Part shown: positions 9,740 to 20,934 of the stretch, one piece after another
Numbering within the stretch: the stretch's first letter is position 1
How the letters are laid out: every line of letters starts with the position of its first letter
From: Rugalucina vietnamica
Taxonomy: Eukaryota; Mollusca; Bivalvia; Lucinida; Lucinidae
Reading direction: 5' to 3'
Assembly: GCA_964017185.1 (NCBI GenBank)
Contig: OZ024878.1
Span: 15,757,351-15,821,350, forward strand
Length of the DNA: 64,000 nt
Notes under the pieces: model-generated
Told to the model about the DNA's origin: nothing
Seen by the model: the letters and a program-made list of their open reading frames with translations, nothing else
Database searches by the model: none
Position numbers and translations under genes: made by a program

Positions 9740-12400
9740 CTATCAATTATTAATTAACTTATTACACTTGTTGTAGCCATAGCGGATCTGTAGATGATCC
9801 GGATCAAAATAATTTTCAAAAGAATTTTACAAAAATATAAAACAAGATTTTAAAAACGAACTTGGCCACTTCACTCATGATTCAACTATGTTTCATTCCA
9901 TCACTCAATGATCGTGGATAATGACGTCAACATCTTGATCACGTCAATGGTTCCCGGCTCATGTAACGGCAGAAACACGATGGAAAAAGCTTTCTTTTAC
10001 ACATGGAGGTTCGCCGAATTTTCCGAAAATGAAAGGTACCATGTAATCTTTCGATATTGGTTGTTTATACTTTTCCCAATTATTTTCTGTCATTTTGACG
10101 AAGTTTCCGTCCTAAAATCGAATATTACGACATATTTAATTAGAAACTTTGAAATGGTATCATTGTAGCTACTCCGAATCACGTTTAACCGCGTACTGTC
10201 ATTTTATGCTCTCAAAGGACTTGGATTGTTTGATGTTTGTAACTAAAGGTATATTTTTATATTCTGGGTGTTTATATTATAAAATACAAGAAATAATCTG
10301 CGTTTTTAACAAGCATCACATACTATTCCGACGTTATTCAGATCACCCATGGAAAATCGTGTGTTCGGTGGGGTTGGGGTTGAGCAAACATGGCTAAGGG
10401 AAAATGACGCCAAAAAGGCACATGTTTTGGTCCTTGGAATATTTCATAAGGTTCACTGTGTGACTACATGCAAAAACCCATCGGTGGTGATATATAGTCC
10501 ATGATTCGGATTACCTCTAACTGATTCGCATTGACTTCAGTTATGCATATACTTTCACGCTCCAGTGGTCACAGTCGCGTGCTTGAACAAAAATGAAAAG
10601 CATTACAGATGATGAGGAACAAAATTGGCTTCAAGATAATACTAAGTTTATTATACTCAAATCATTTATATGCGCATGCGCAGCAATTTTCAGGAACTTG
10701 ATCCGGAATGGGTAGAATAATTGTAGTATATAGTACTTCGGCCTCGGACCTGTAATTGGTCCAATACGAAATAACATTATTAATAACATTATAATATATA
10801 CAGTGTATGTTTGCAGAAATCATTGAATGGCGAGTTCTAATGTGACAAACATATTGACTGGTTGTTGTGTAGACTTTGAATAATACATGTGTTATTACCG
10901 TCCATGAATCGTTCGCGACGGCAAGACAATTGATCGAACATGTATTCTACGTGTCACTGATCGTATTTGTAATTTTTATTTGCATTATTCATATTTAGAT
11001 CTCAGACCTCCGATCCAAGTACAAACATTTTCATTCTAATTTTAACTTGACAGGTTCTTGCAAGTTTCAAAGACGCTGGAAATCAGATACATTGTCGTGC
11101 GAACAAATTCGAGTGATAGAATTTCATTGAATTCATTTTCGCGTCTAGACCAGTCAGTGAAACTGAATTTGCTCGAAGAAAATACACATTACGGACAGTT
11201 TCGCTGCATGCAACTTAATATTCATGGACTTTTTAATTTTACAACAGTAAAACCAAAGTATCCATAGAGCGTATCTCATTTGCGTGTAAACATCATGTGA
11301 ATGATCTTTTAAAAATCATAATATCTATTATTTTGATATTAAGTAACCAAACAAAATACAAAAATGGCCAAATACCTCTAGTTTCCGACATTTGCAATTC
11401 TCCATGTTTAAGTTTACAACTAAATCGGTTTTGGATATGGATTCGTTGAATACACGGGTAACAATGGAAAAAATAGTATAATAACATTATCGATAGATTT
11501 TTCAATAGTAATAGTACAAACAAACCATGCTTTCACTAACCAGTCATGACATGACTTCACTAACATTGTAAATATAAATATTTTAGCAGCTATTGTATTA
11601 TTGAAATCAATACACGAAAGGCTGGGACTGTGCGAGACGACCGCAACGGTTTTACGAAAGCGCGTATGAATATCAAAACACGAAGTTATTATTACTTTTT
11701 TTTTTTTTTTTACAAAACCACGAAATGCTTCCAAAAGCGCTTATAAAATGCGCGAATTTTACAGGTAGTCCTGGATATTTTTCACAGGTCACAGTTCGTT
11801 ATATATCCAGATTTACGGTACTACCCTCGTGTACGAGGCGTGTATGCTCAGCCTGATATAACTGTACGAAACAGTTCGTGGTAAAACCAAAGCTTTTTTT
11901 CGGTTTAAGCACAAATACAGTAATAAAAAGGATGCCCTCAGCAACTAGAAAGAACCATAAAGGTTTAAAGATGTTTAACATGAATAAAACGAAGATGCCG
12001 GCTGACAAAAAAACATTTATCGCACTTTTGCCTTAAAGGCATCTTGCGCTTTCGATACCCTATTTTTCGCGCATACATGTACGGCGGACCGTTTATAATA
12101 GTGCCGGAGCATCACCAATACATGCGCTATACCTTTATGATTTTGGTAAGCAACCACTGCATGATGTTATTATTACCGCAAGATCACGAGTAGAAATGTT
12201 GCCAGATGGTTCGAAAAAAAAAAGAGTAACAATAATGTTAAAAGGGCAGTAGTTAAGTTTCAGGAATACCAAACGCTTTGATGCTAAACCAATGCCTATG
12301 GAAATCACATGCGTTAGGAGGAAAATCATATATTTTTTTTCTTTGTGAACAATAAGCGTTGGCATTCTTGACCATATCAACAACATCGACGCTTAGTGTC
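9740..12400. other. No gene recognised
   Basis: Open frames here (up to 104 codons) show no recognisable domain, signal peptide or splice structure. Two palindromic sites that can be promoter motifs lie here: TGACGTCA at 9922-9929 and TGCGCATGCGCA at about 10,672-10,683. A run of 18 T lies at about 11,697-11,714. Confidence 0.5.
9922..9929. promoter_or_regulatory. Candidate CRE octamer
   Basis: A perfect TGACGTCA palindrome, the CREB/ATF consensus, lies about 650 bp upstream of the palmitoyltransferase ATG. That would fit its promoter if the predicted 5'-UTR intron is real. A single 8-mer is weak evidence. Confidence 0.25.
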
Positions 12401-12402
12401 CA

Positions 12403-12484
12403 TCGACGACAATAAGCGTAGCGACTGCAACGTTTTTTGTCGATATGAACAATAAGCGTTGCAGTCGCTACGCTAATTGTCGTT
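12403..12484. repeat. Near-perfect hairpin with 'aataagcg' repeats
   Basis: ACAATAAGCGTAGCGACTGC (about 12,410) is mirrored by GCAGTCGCTACGCTAATTGT (about 12,461-12,480). A further direct copy of 'gaacaataagcgttg' lies in the loop. The block 'acaataagcg' also recurs at 12,349 and 12,493. Confidence 0.8.
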
Positions 12485-12514
12485 GGTGGATGGACAATAA
12501 GCGGTTCTACATAC

Positions 12515-13110
12515 CATCATGTTCATAAGAAAAACTTTATAACTTTATAATAATATTTTTAGGGGGGGGGGGGGGGTGGGGGGGGTGGCGTGAATATAAT
12601 GCATGGGATGCTCCACATGCCAAAAAATGATAGAACTTCAGATTCAGGACTCACAAAGCTGAGGGCAGGTATCATGTCATTGTGGGAGTGAGCAAGGGTT
12701 GCCTCCTGGGCGCTATAATTAATTTTATATCCAATATATGCATTTTCGTAGCTCATATATCATATATGATGACTTAATACTTATGTGTAAAATTTGAACA
12801 AAATCCATGCGTGGGCACACGCACTTTCAAGCTTTTAGCCTTCTTCTATGATGACTGCACAGTGGCCTGTTTCTGTCGGTAGGAAACCCCGAAGACCGGC
12901 TTTCTCGCGTCGCGGCTCACATCGTATATGATATATTTCTTATCTTGTATTTGAAGAGGTAACAATAAGCAATGATCAGGAAATGGCGCAATCAGAAAAA
13001 ATGTTTTTCACGCGATAACGCATATTTTGGATTTTTTTTTTTTTTTTTTTTTTTTACAGTATGCTTTCCGTCCTTGAGATTTCCAATGCCATCCGTTAAC
13101 GATTCGTCAA
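12515..13110 (+). repeat. R7 duplicated block (left copy)
   Basis: Roughly 500 bp are nearly identical to 49,003-49,506 in the same orientation. Shared text includes 'caggactcacaaagctgagg', 'gaccggctttctcgcgtcgc' and 'tgatcaggaaatgg'. This copy has an inserted G-rich tract (about 12,563-12,588) and a T run (about 13,030-13,056) that the right copy lacks. Confidence 0.85.
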
Positions 13111-13598
13111 ACTAAATACAAATACTAAAAACAAATACTTTTCTATGTATCAATGGCAAATTATACAATAGAATTATAAAATTCTGGATCGCCAATTTCA
13201 GCCTATGCGGCTTGCCAGCTTTACACGATCCGGGATACATGTATGCCTGCCATGTTGGTGACACAATGTTCATCCGGATTCAATAAATGTCAACCGCCCA
13301 TTTTTGTCTGAGTTTGGCTGGTCTGATATTACAGATATTAATTTCATTGTATAAAACAGGAGAGCACTTGGAACAAGCTCAAACTTATTGCAACGACCTC
13401 TTCTGGAATTTTCTCAATCATTTGTTTAAATAATGCGCCTCGTTGCCATTTTTAACAGGATATGTAATACAGAGTGCCCGTTTCCCCAGGGCGAGCGTAC
13501 CGGGGCTGTATTCTTCGTGGAAAACCACAAATTTTGCAAAAAGGTGTCAGTTGTTGACAAACTGTTGTGAAAAAGCAACATCGTGTTCGACCTTTTAA

Positions 13599-15545
13599 CC
13601 AGAGGACCAATCGTCCTGTAAACGCTCACCTCAGATCTGCTTCATATACCAATAAACATATTTGAATATTATGGTATTTAACCCCAGTGCAAAGGCAGAT
13701 GACGCCCTTGGGCCATTTTCTCTTTTCAGAATAATCAATATTCTGTCCATTTGCCAATTTCCTGCTGATTTTCCCCTTCAAATAACATTTTAAAAGCAGA
13801 TGAGCCCCTGGGGTCCTTTTTTCAGAATCATAAAATTTCAGTCCTACTGCCCATTTCCTGCAAGACTTTCACTCAAAATGACATTTTAAAAGTTTTCCCC
13901 ATTCAAATGCATTGACAACCTATGTTGACCTTGCCATAAAATAGGTCAAGGTCACCACAGGGTCATGTTTTATATATATATTGTAGTACTCGAGTCATCC
14001 ATACTTCAAGCAAAGTTTCGTTGAAATCGGTCCACCGGTTCTGGAGAAGAAGATATTTTAAGGGTTTTTACCATATTTTGGCTTGGCGGCCATCTTGGTC
14101 ATGTGACCTCGATTATTTATATATACATTGGTTCCCACTTCCCATAGATGCTTCATATAAAATTTGGCTTTGATTGGCCAAGTGGATTCAGAGAAAAAAA
14201 AATGAAAAAAGTGTGTATGGACGACAGACTGGCCAAGGTCAAGAGATAACCTTGACCTAAATTAATCATATACCTTCATCTTATCCATTATTTGTTTGCA
14301 TCTACCACTTTTCAGGTCTCAGGCTGCAATAGTTTTCAAACCAGAGGACCATTGGTCCTGAGAACGCTCACCTGAAGCCTGATCTTGGAGTATGAAGTCA
14401 TCATGAAATGACCTTGACCTTGAATACTCACACACCTTTATTGACTTCACAAGTTGTCTGCATCTGCAAAGTTTCAGGTCTCAGACTGCAATAGTTTCCA
14501 AACCCAGTGATTTCTGAGAAAACCATAATTTTAATTTTGATATTTAAATGACCTTGGGTCAAGGTCAACAAATGACCTTGGCCTTCATTAATTACTTACC
14601 TTCATTGACTCTATTAGTTGTCTGCATCTAGCAACTTTCAGGTCTCAGGCTGCAACAGTTTCCAAAATATCCATTGTTTTCGCCTTTTCCCATGTAAAAG
14701 CCTATGTTTCCAAAATTGACCTTGCCATAAAATAGGCCAAGGTCATCCTAGGGTCATCATTTCAACAAACTATAATGGGCTGGAGTCCCAAATGCTACAT
14801 ACCAAGTTTCGCGTAAATCGGCCAGCCGGTTCTGGAGAAGAAGATTTTTTAGCGGTTTTACCATAGTTGGGCATGGCGGCCATCTTGGTCATGTGACCCA
14901 AATTTCGCGATCACACTTTCGTTCCCCCTACCCATGGACGCTGCACATAAAATTTCACTTTGATTGGCCAAGCAGTTTCAGAGAAGATCTTTGAAAAGTG
15001 TGTATGGACGACAGACTGGCCAAGGTCAAGAGATGACCTTGACCTAAATTGATCACATACCTTCATCTACTCCATTAGTTGTTTGCAGGTCTCAGGCTGC
15101 AACAGTTTTCAAAAAATCCATAGTTTTCACTTTTCCCATGTAAAAGCCTATGTTTCCAAAATTTAAATTGCCGTTAAATAGGTCAAGGTCATTCAAGGGT
15201 CATCGTTTTATCAAACTATGATGGGCCGAAGTCCCCGATGCTACATACTAAGTTTCGTGGAAATCGGCCCACCGGTTCTGGAGAAGAAGATTTTTGAAGG
15301 GTTTTTACCATATATGGGCGTGGCGGCCATCTTGGTCATGTGACCTGGATTTCGCGATCAAACTTGAAATGCCACTACCCAAGGAGGCTCCACATAAAAT
15401 TTCAACTAGATCGGCCGAGCGGTTTCAGAGAAGAAGATCTTTGAAATTGTGAACGACGGACGGACGACGGACGACGGACGGACGGACGCCGGATCATGGC
15501 CATCCTATAAGCTCACCTTGTAAGCCTTCGGCTCAGGTGAGCTAA
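13599..15545 (+). mobile_element. R1 element, long copy
   Basis: It begins CCAGAGGACCAATCGTCC (13,599), a terminal hairpin. It ends with a second hairpin, GCTCACC..GCCTTCGGC..GGTGAGCTAA (about 15,511-15,545), after a 'gacggacg' run. Internal units of about 430 bp repeat 'ggccatcttggtcatgtgacc', 'ggttctggagaagaagat' and 'tcaaggtca'. A second left-type terminus at about 14,341 suggests one copy inserted into another. No ORF of interest. A related stretch continues to 15,610, where the BEL element inserted. Confidence 0.8.
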
Positions 15546-15605
15546 AAATAGCTAATTTCCACTTTTCCCATTATAAGTCTATGGAAAATTAAAGTTACCA
15601 TAGCA

Positions 15606-15610
15606 ACCAG
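15606..15610. other. 5-bp target-site duplication (left) of the BEL element
   Basis: ACCAG occurs immediately before the 5' LTR and again immediately after the 3' LTR (46,581-46,585). A related unoccupied repeat reads 'catagcaaccagagtcttta' at about 46,908, which shows the empty target arrangement. Confidence 0.9.
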
Positions 15611-15827
15611 TGGTCTGAAGAGGTCGTTTATCGATATAGATTCGTATAGAAATAGATCGTAATAGCTTAGTCTGGTAGTAAGGACCGGAAAGTCTTGGTC
15701 CGAAAAGTCTCGGTCGAGTTTGTCCGAAATAGTGAAAGCCAGAGAACGGCTTACATATAGTTAGTAATAATCGAGTCGATCAGTAGATACAGAAAATTGC
15801 GGGAAATAATGTCGTTTTGTCATCGCA
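15611..15827 (+). repeat. 5' LTR, first part
   Basis: These 217 bp match 46,275-46,491 with a single substitution and no indel. The LTR is interrupted after 'gtcatcgca' by a non-LTR retrotransposon fragment. Confidence 0.95.
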
Positions 15828-17332
15828 CAACAAGAAGAATCTAAGGTAATAATTCAATCTCTGGTGGAGATGTCTAACTACAATAATTTGATAGTGTTTA
15901 CAGATGGGTCATGTTTAGGAAACCCTGGGCCCTGTGGGTCAGGAGCTTGTATATTTGTACCAAATGAGACAGAGCCTGTCATGTTGAAGAGACCTGTTAC
16001 TAACAGAGGCTCAATATTGCTTGGTGAATTAATAGCCATTCTTATGGCCTTAGAATTTGCTCAGAGTGAACACAAGAAAAGACAAATACATGGTATTACA
16101 ATATTTTCAGATAGTCAATCAGCCGTGGGAATTTTGACCTTAGGATGGGCTGCTACATCCCATAAAAAGGCTGTAGAAGATATTAAACTCCTTATTTCAG
16201 ATTTGGAGAGATCAGGACTTGAAATCAGTATCCAGTGGACGCCGGGCCATGCCGATATCAGAGGAAATTGTATTGCAGATGATTTAGCAAAAGAGGCTGC
16301 AGAGGAAGCAAAATCTTTCCCAGAAGAAAGTCAGATTCTTACTGGAGCTGATTTTAAGAAATTTGCGAGAGTATCATGTTGCATGAAATGGCAGAGGTCT
16401 TGGGATGCATCTGATACGGGCAGGCATTTGTATGAATACAAGCCAAAGGTCTCTTTGAAAAGCCCAACATATATGTTTATGCCTTTCATAGAAGAAAAAA
16501 AGGTTATTTCACAGCTTAGATTAGGATATACTCTAAATGACTATAGACACAAGATAGGTCTCGAAGAATCTCCGAACTGCACATGCGGTGAGATCGAGAC
16601 CGTAGTCCATTTTATTTGTGACTGTGAAGAATATGAAGAGGAAAGACAGAAATTACTAACCCAGATGTTCTATCTTACTGGAGCACAAGTTATTAGTGCA
16701 GAAATCTTCCTCAGCTTGAAGGAAGAAATATTCAAAGAGCACAGAGAATCACTCTTAATGTTGCTTAGTGAGTACATCACAAGCACAAAGAGGTTTCTCA
16801 AAAAATAGTGCTTCTCACATATTCCCCTGCCCCCCCTCCCCTCCCCCCCCTCACCCAGCCCCTCCTCATTCCCTGTAATGTATTATACTGAATCTTACTT
16901 TATGTGTGTATGGTTGGATACTTAATTCATTAATTGTAATTCATACACTGCCACCAGCTCCTACACATTAATCATTACTGTTTATTATTATTATTATTAT
17001 TATTATTTTTTTTTTTTTTTTTTTTTTGTTTTGAATTATCGCTGTTGATAAAGGAGCACCATCCGCTATGGGGTATTTTATCATTGAGTGAAATAATCTC
17101 TTTTTGGTTAATAGCCAAATATTTCATTGTCATGGTGGCTGTTTCTTTGGGGTGCCTGTGAATTTTGTTGCTTGACTGACTTTAGAAATGCTGTTTAAGG
17201 CATGTCTGAGCATTTCAATAATTGATAATATAAGTATGTGCTGTCATTCAAAATGAATTATACATGTAGATTTCAGCTTCCATCAACAATAATCATAGTC
17301 TCATGGTCATGCATTTATCATTGTTATATATG

Positions 17333-17367
<35 letters not shown>

Positions 17368-18041
17368 AAGTAAAAAGAAATTTGTATGTATCTTCCATCA
17401 GTCATCACACATTTTCATTTTAAGGTGTTCATAGTTAATGTTTGTGTGCTTGAATACATTGTATGCATGGCAAATATCAACAATTTATTGTTTAGTATTT
17501 CTCAATATAAGTCTAGTCAAAAGGTTTTTCACAGGTTTTTATATAAGCATGCTACAAGCATTGATCTGTGATAAAGAGCAAATATTGTGATGTTCATCTC
17601 CTTGTGATGTTTGTTGTTTTCTGCATTCTAACTTTAAATCAATTGTGATAAAGACTACTTCCTACCTTGGGACTGAATATGTTAAGGTACATTTAAGTCT
17701 AAGTCAACACCAGTGTTCAGTGTTTATACAAGGAGCATTCGGAATTGAACTCTGCATAGTGAGCTGCAAATGGGTGTCTTAGTTAGTAGGCTGATACAAT
17801 TACAAGTGGTTACTGTGAATTGTTTGACAATTTCAGATTAAAGGGGCTCTGGTTAAATAACATTCGAAGAGTGGCATTGATTGGAAAATAGACTTTACTT
17901 CTATCTCAACAAGACATTAGCGCACCACCTACGCAGGATTACTTGTGTGACAGTTATACTTAGAGAAAATACAGAGAGTCACTTCACCGAGAGAACACTA
18001 CGGCCAATTAGGGCTTAGCTACAACCAACCAACCAACCGCA
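15828..18041 (+). mobile_element. 5'-truncated non-LTR retrotransposon inside the 5' LTR
   Basis: The ends are set by comparison with the intact 3' LTR. The insert keeps only the C-terminal RNase H region (15,864-16,808) and a long 3' UTR with a C-rich tract (about 16,824-16,868), a TTA run plus T tract (16,986-17,027) and a 34-nt A run (17,333-17,366). It ends in an (AACC)n-like tail (18,022-18,037) and a short 'gca' that repeats the left flank, a possible 3-bp target duplication. A second, unrelated insertion after the A run cannot be excluded. Confidence 0.8.
15864..16808 (+). CDS. RNase H domain protein, C-terminal part of a non-LTR pol
   Basis: This 314-aa open frame is the 3' end of a LINE-like ORF2. 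A ribonuclease H domain spans residues about 8-150: F-T-D14-G-S, E55 in L-L-G-E-L, D83 in F-S-D-S-Q-S, and W-T-P-G-H129..A-D139-D-L-A. All four catalytic acidic residues are present. A C-x-C-G...H-F-x-x-x-C motif near residue 245 matches the zinc-binding motif downstream of RNase H in I- and R1-type elements. The upstream reverse transcriptase and endonuclease are absent. The ATG is simply the first in the surviving frame. An RNase H alone should digest RNA in RNA:DNA hybrids, but expression is not indicated. Confidence 0.88.
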   Translation: MEMSNYNNLIVFTDGSCLGNPGPCGSGACIFVPNETEPVMLKRPVTNRGSILLGELIAILMALEFAQSEHKKRQIHGITIFSDSQSAVGILTLGWAATSHKKAVEDIKLLISDLERSGLEISIQWTPGHADIRGNCIADDLAKEAAEEAKSFPEESQILTGADFKKFARVSCCMKWQRSWDASDTGRHLYEYKPKVSLKSPTYMFMPFIEEKKVISQLRLGYTLNDYRHKIGLEESPNCTCGEIETVVHFICDCEEYEEERQKLLTQMFYLTGAQVISAEIFLSLKEEIFKEHRESLLMLLSEYITSTKRFLKK

Positions 18042-18130
18042 TCGCATAGAAATTCATTAAAACCAGAAAATTCACCATCGCCTTGTGTTTTAGTCATCGA
18101 ACAATGATAACATAGAAAACCATCGAAACA
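18042..18130 (+). repeat. 5' LTR, second part
   Basis: These 89 bp are identical to 46,492-46,580 and end in ...ATCGAAACA, the CA terminus of the LTR. Confidence 0.95.
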
Positions 18131-18131
18131 T

Positions 18132-18149
18132 TGGTAGCAGAGCGAGGTT
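18132..18149 (+). other. Primer-binding site of the BEL element
   Basis: One base after the LTR the sequence begins TGGTAGCAGAGCGAGG. The TGG would pair with the CCA end of a tRNA. I cannot say which tRNA. Confidence 0.7.
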
Positions 18150-18170
18150 GTGTAATTCCGCTAATTAAAC

Positions 18171-19088
18171 ATGAGTGAGGGAGACGAAAGCGGTCGTTTT
18201 GAACCGCAGTTCGACAGGAATCTTGGTTCGGACAGAAACATTGACAAATTAAAAATGAACAAATCAAGAGCAAAGGCAACATTCACCAGGCATAAAAATG
18301 TGTTGTTACAGCACCTTGACCCGTCCCTTGAAGACACAGATCCTAGAACTGTTATTTCCATGATTAAATCTACCAACAATAAACTGGATTTGGCTTTAGA
18401 AACTGCAATGAACAGTTTCCAAGAATTATCCGAATATTATATGTATATTGGTAATGATACAGGACTGCATCAAGTTGCAAAAGATATGGAAATTCTGGAA
18501 AATGAATATGCCGACACTGTAAATCAAGTTCAGGAGTACTTTAGGGAAAGTAAGAGTTCACGAAGTGAAGCTTCGGAGGATCACTTGTCGGTCGATTCCG
18601 ATAATGAATCTGAGTCCCTGTATGAATTGCCAACACCTAGAGTCCAAGAATCTGAAAATCAGTTAGGTCAAGATCTTTGGAAGCAAATGAAAAGGGTGTC
18701 CATCCCAATGTTCAGTGGTGATAAAACCAAGTATGATTCCTGGAAAGCTGCCTTTATGGCCTGCATAGACAAAGCTCCGGCTACGAAAGAGTACAAACTT
18801 CTCCAATTAAGACAATATTTAAGTGGCGAAGCGTTAAATTGTATCGACAAGTTAGGTCATTCCGCGTCAGCATATGACACCGCGTTACAAAGAATTGAAC
18901 GCAAGTTTGGCGGACATCGTAGGCAGGTTGCGCGGTATTTGGAGGAATTAGAAAATTTCTATCCCATGAAAGAAGAAAATGCCAGGTCTTTGGAGAAATT
19001 TGCAGACTTACTAGACGTAGCTGTGGTAAATATAAGTGAGTCAGATGGCTTGGATGATTTGAAAAATGGGTCATTATATTTAAGATGA
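18171..19088 (+). CDS. gag: BEL/Pao gag, truncated at its C-terminus
   Basis: This 305-aa protein starts at the first ATG after the primer-binding site. Residues about 20-130 are helical and charged. An acidic serine-rich linker (S-R-S-E-A-S-E-D...D-N-E-S-E-S) follows. Residues about 178-290 match the DUF1759 domain of BEL/Pao gags: S-I-P-M-F-S-G-D, W-K-A-A-F, L-R-Q-Y-L-S-G-E-A and R-K-F-G-G. The protein stops just past this domain. The CCHC zinc knuckles and protease expected next are missing, and an RT-region frame begins within about 10 nt, in another frame. I infer an internal deletion near 19,085. Confidence 0.88.
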   Translation: MSEGDESGRFEPQFDRNLGSDRNIDKLKMNKSRAKATFTRHKNVLLQHLDPSLEDTDPRTVISMIKSTNNKLDLALETAMNSFQELSEYYMYIGNDTGLHQVAKDMEILENEYADTVNQVQEYFRESKSSRSEASEDHLSVDSDNESESLYELPTPRVQESENQLGQDLWKQMKRVSIPMFSGDKTKYDSWKAAFMACIDKAPATKEYKLLQLRQYLSGEALNCIDKLGHSASAYDTALQRIERKFGGHRRQVARYLEELENFYPMKEENARSLEKFADLLDVAVVNISESDGLDDLKNGSLYLR

Positions 19089-19951
19089 CAGAAGTGTGTT
19101 ACAAAAGACTGAAGAATCACTAACATATTCGCATGGTCGATATTCGGTCGCAATACCATGGAAAGAGTCAGCGCCCAAATTACATGACAATTATCAAATG
19201 GCTGTTAAACGGTTAGAAAATACAGAAAAAAGACTGAGAAAAAATCCTGAAGTAGCTGAAATGTATGAACAGACTATTGAAAAGTATGTAGAAAAAGGTT
19301 ACGTGCAAAAAGTCACTGAAAGTAGCCCAGAAACAAAATGGTTCCTACCACACTTCCCGGTAATTCGACCAGAAAGAGATACAACCAAAGTTCGCATAGT
19401 TTTCGACGCGTCAGCAAAGCAAGATGGGATATCGTTAAATGACACTATATATCAAGGTCCAAAATTACAGAATGACTTGTTTGATGTACTTCTTCGCTTT
19501 CGGAAACATCCTGTAGCTCTAGTTTGTGACATTGAAGAAATGTATTTGCAGATTAATCTGAAAGAAAATGACAAACTGTTTCATCGTTTCCTTTGGCGTA
19601 CAGACTATAGTCAGGAACCAGACATTTATGAATTCAATAGGCTAGTGTTTGGTGCAAATTGCTCGCCTTTCTTAGCACAGTATGTGTCACAAGAAAATGC
19701 AAGACTGTATGGGAATGAATATCCGCTGGCAGCAGATACTATTTTAAATTCCACATATATGGATGATAGTATGGATTCGGTCATGAACAATGAACAAGCT
19801 ATCGAACTGTATCATCAGCTATCAGATGTGTGGGGTAAAGCCGCCATGTATGCGAGAAAGTGGCTTTCAAACTCGACAGAAGTACTTAACAACATTCCGC
19901 CACAAGATAGAGTAAAATCTGTGAACTTAGAAACAGGACATTTTCCGTTAA
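19089..19951 (+). CDS. pol: BEL/Pao reverse transcriptase, N-terminal part, interrupted
   Basis: The frame, open from just after the gag stop (first ATG 19,096), encodes a reverse transcriptase. It shows W-F-L-P-H-F-P-V, R-I-V-F-D-A-S-A-K, L-V-C-D-I-E-E-M-Y, F-G-A-N-C-S-P-F-L-A-Q and the catalytic Y-M-D-D at 19,756-19,767. The usual leader (protease) is gone. At 19,948-19,951 the frame enters a TTAA, after which the 23-kb TIR element starts. The apparent C-terminal residues up to the stop at 19,998 are translated TIR. The continuing RT connection domain lies at 43,032 onward in the compatible frame, so the gene was whole here before that insertion. Confidence 0.9.
19948..19951. other. TTAA target-site duplication (left)
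   Basis: TTAA lies at the junction of pol with the 23-kb element and recurs at 43,032-43,035. Counting one TTAA only, the pol frame is continuous across the insertion, which is strong evidence for the boundaries. Confidence 0.88.
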
Positions 19952-20015
19952 AACACATTATTTTTTCAATCTGCATTATGCTGTCAATCTGCAGTTGAGA
20001 CTAAGAGCCAAAACC

Positions 20016-20110
20016 AAGGCCAATCCGGAACGAGGCAGGGCCAATCCGGAACGAGGCAGGGCCAAATCGGAACAGGGTAGGGCCAAATCGGAACAGAGGA
20101 GGGCCAGTTG
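20016..20110 (+). repeat. Subterminal 22-bp tandem repeats
   Basis: Four to five copies of GGCCAATCCGGAACGAGG and the variant GGCCAAATCGGAACAG occur head to tail close to the tip. The mirrored set is at about 42,875-42,970. Regular subterminal repeats often bind a transposase; that role here is inferred. Confidence 0.85.
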
Positions 20111-20224
20111 GAAATTGCGGAGGGAGTAGTAAAATATGCTAGAAACGTGTTTTTCTAGTACAAATGAGATATCAATACAGTAGAATATTATATTTCATCA
20201 AAGAATGCATAATTATATGTTTAA

Positions 20225-20860
20225 ATATTAAATCAAACAGGTATTCGTTAAATTATTTCCACATTTGAATGTATTATTCAAATATTTGAGAAAACATATC
20301 TTCAATTAGTATCCTGTTCATTAAAGAAGGAATTAATATATTCTTCAAATATTTGAGAAAACATATATTCTTCAAATGTTTTTGCAAAATCACAAAACAA
20401 CCATGAATCAAATACTCAATATATTCCTCAAATATTTACAAAAGTATATGTTCCTCAAATATTTGTAAAAAGTATATATCTCAAATATTTGAAAGAGTAT
20501 ATATTCCTCAAATATTTGAAAAAGTACATGTATATATCCCTCAAATATTGCGAAATCACTTTTTAATCATTAAATAAGGGTAGACATATTCTTCAAATAT
20601 TTGATAAACATACATTGGGCAAAAATAATTTTAAAAGTATATATTCCACAAGTATTTGAAAAAAAAGTATTTGACCATCAAATATTTGCGAAATCACAGT
20701 TGGATCGTTGAATATAAGTAGACATATTCTTAAAATATTTGATAAACATACATTTGGCAATTAAATAATCTTAAATGTACAGCTTCACTCAAATCGTTAA
20801 AAGAGTATTTTCATCAAATAGTTGATATATATGTTCGCTCAACAACTAAAAATTTAAGGA
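20225..20860. repeat. TCAAATATTTGA palindrome zone (left TIR)
   Basis: About 15 copies of the palindromic core CAAATATTTG are spaced about 30 bp apart and linked by 'aaaagtatatattcc'. The mirrored zone is at 42,150-42,720. Confidence 0.85.
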
Positions 20861-20934
20861 GCTATTTAGTTTTTATCTCTCCCCCTTCAGGGTCGGAGTC
20901 ATATTCTTTTTGCCCGTGTCGTATGTCTGTCTGT

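Noticed and set aside
11799..12008. 69-aa hydrophobic minus-strand frame
   Set aside because: No homology recognised and no splice or start context. AT-rich frames of this size are expected by chance.
12559..12756. 65-aa frame ending in polyproline
   Set aside because: The proline run is a G-rich tract read in reverse and the rest lies in duplicated block R7.
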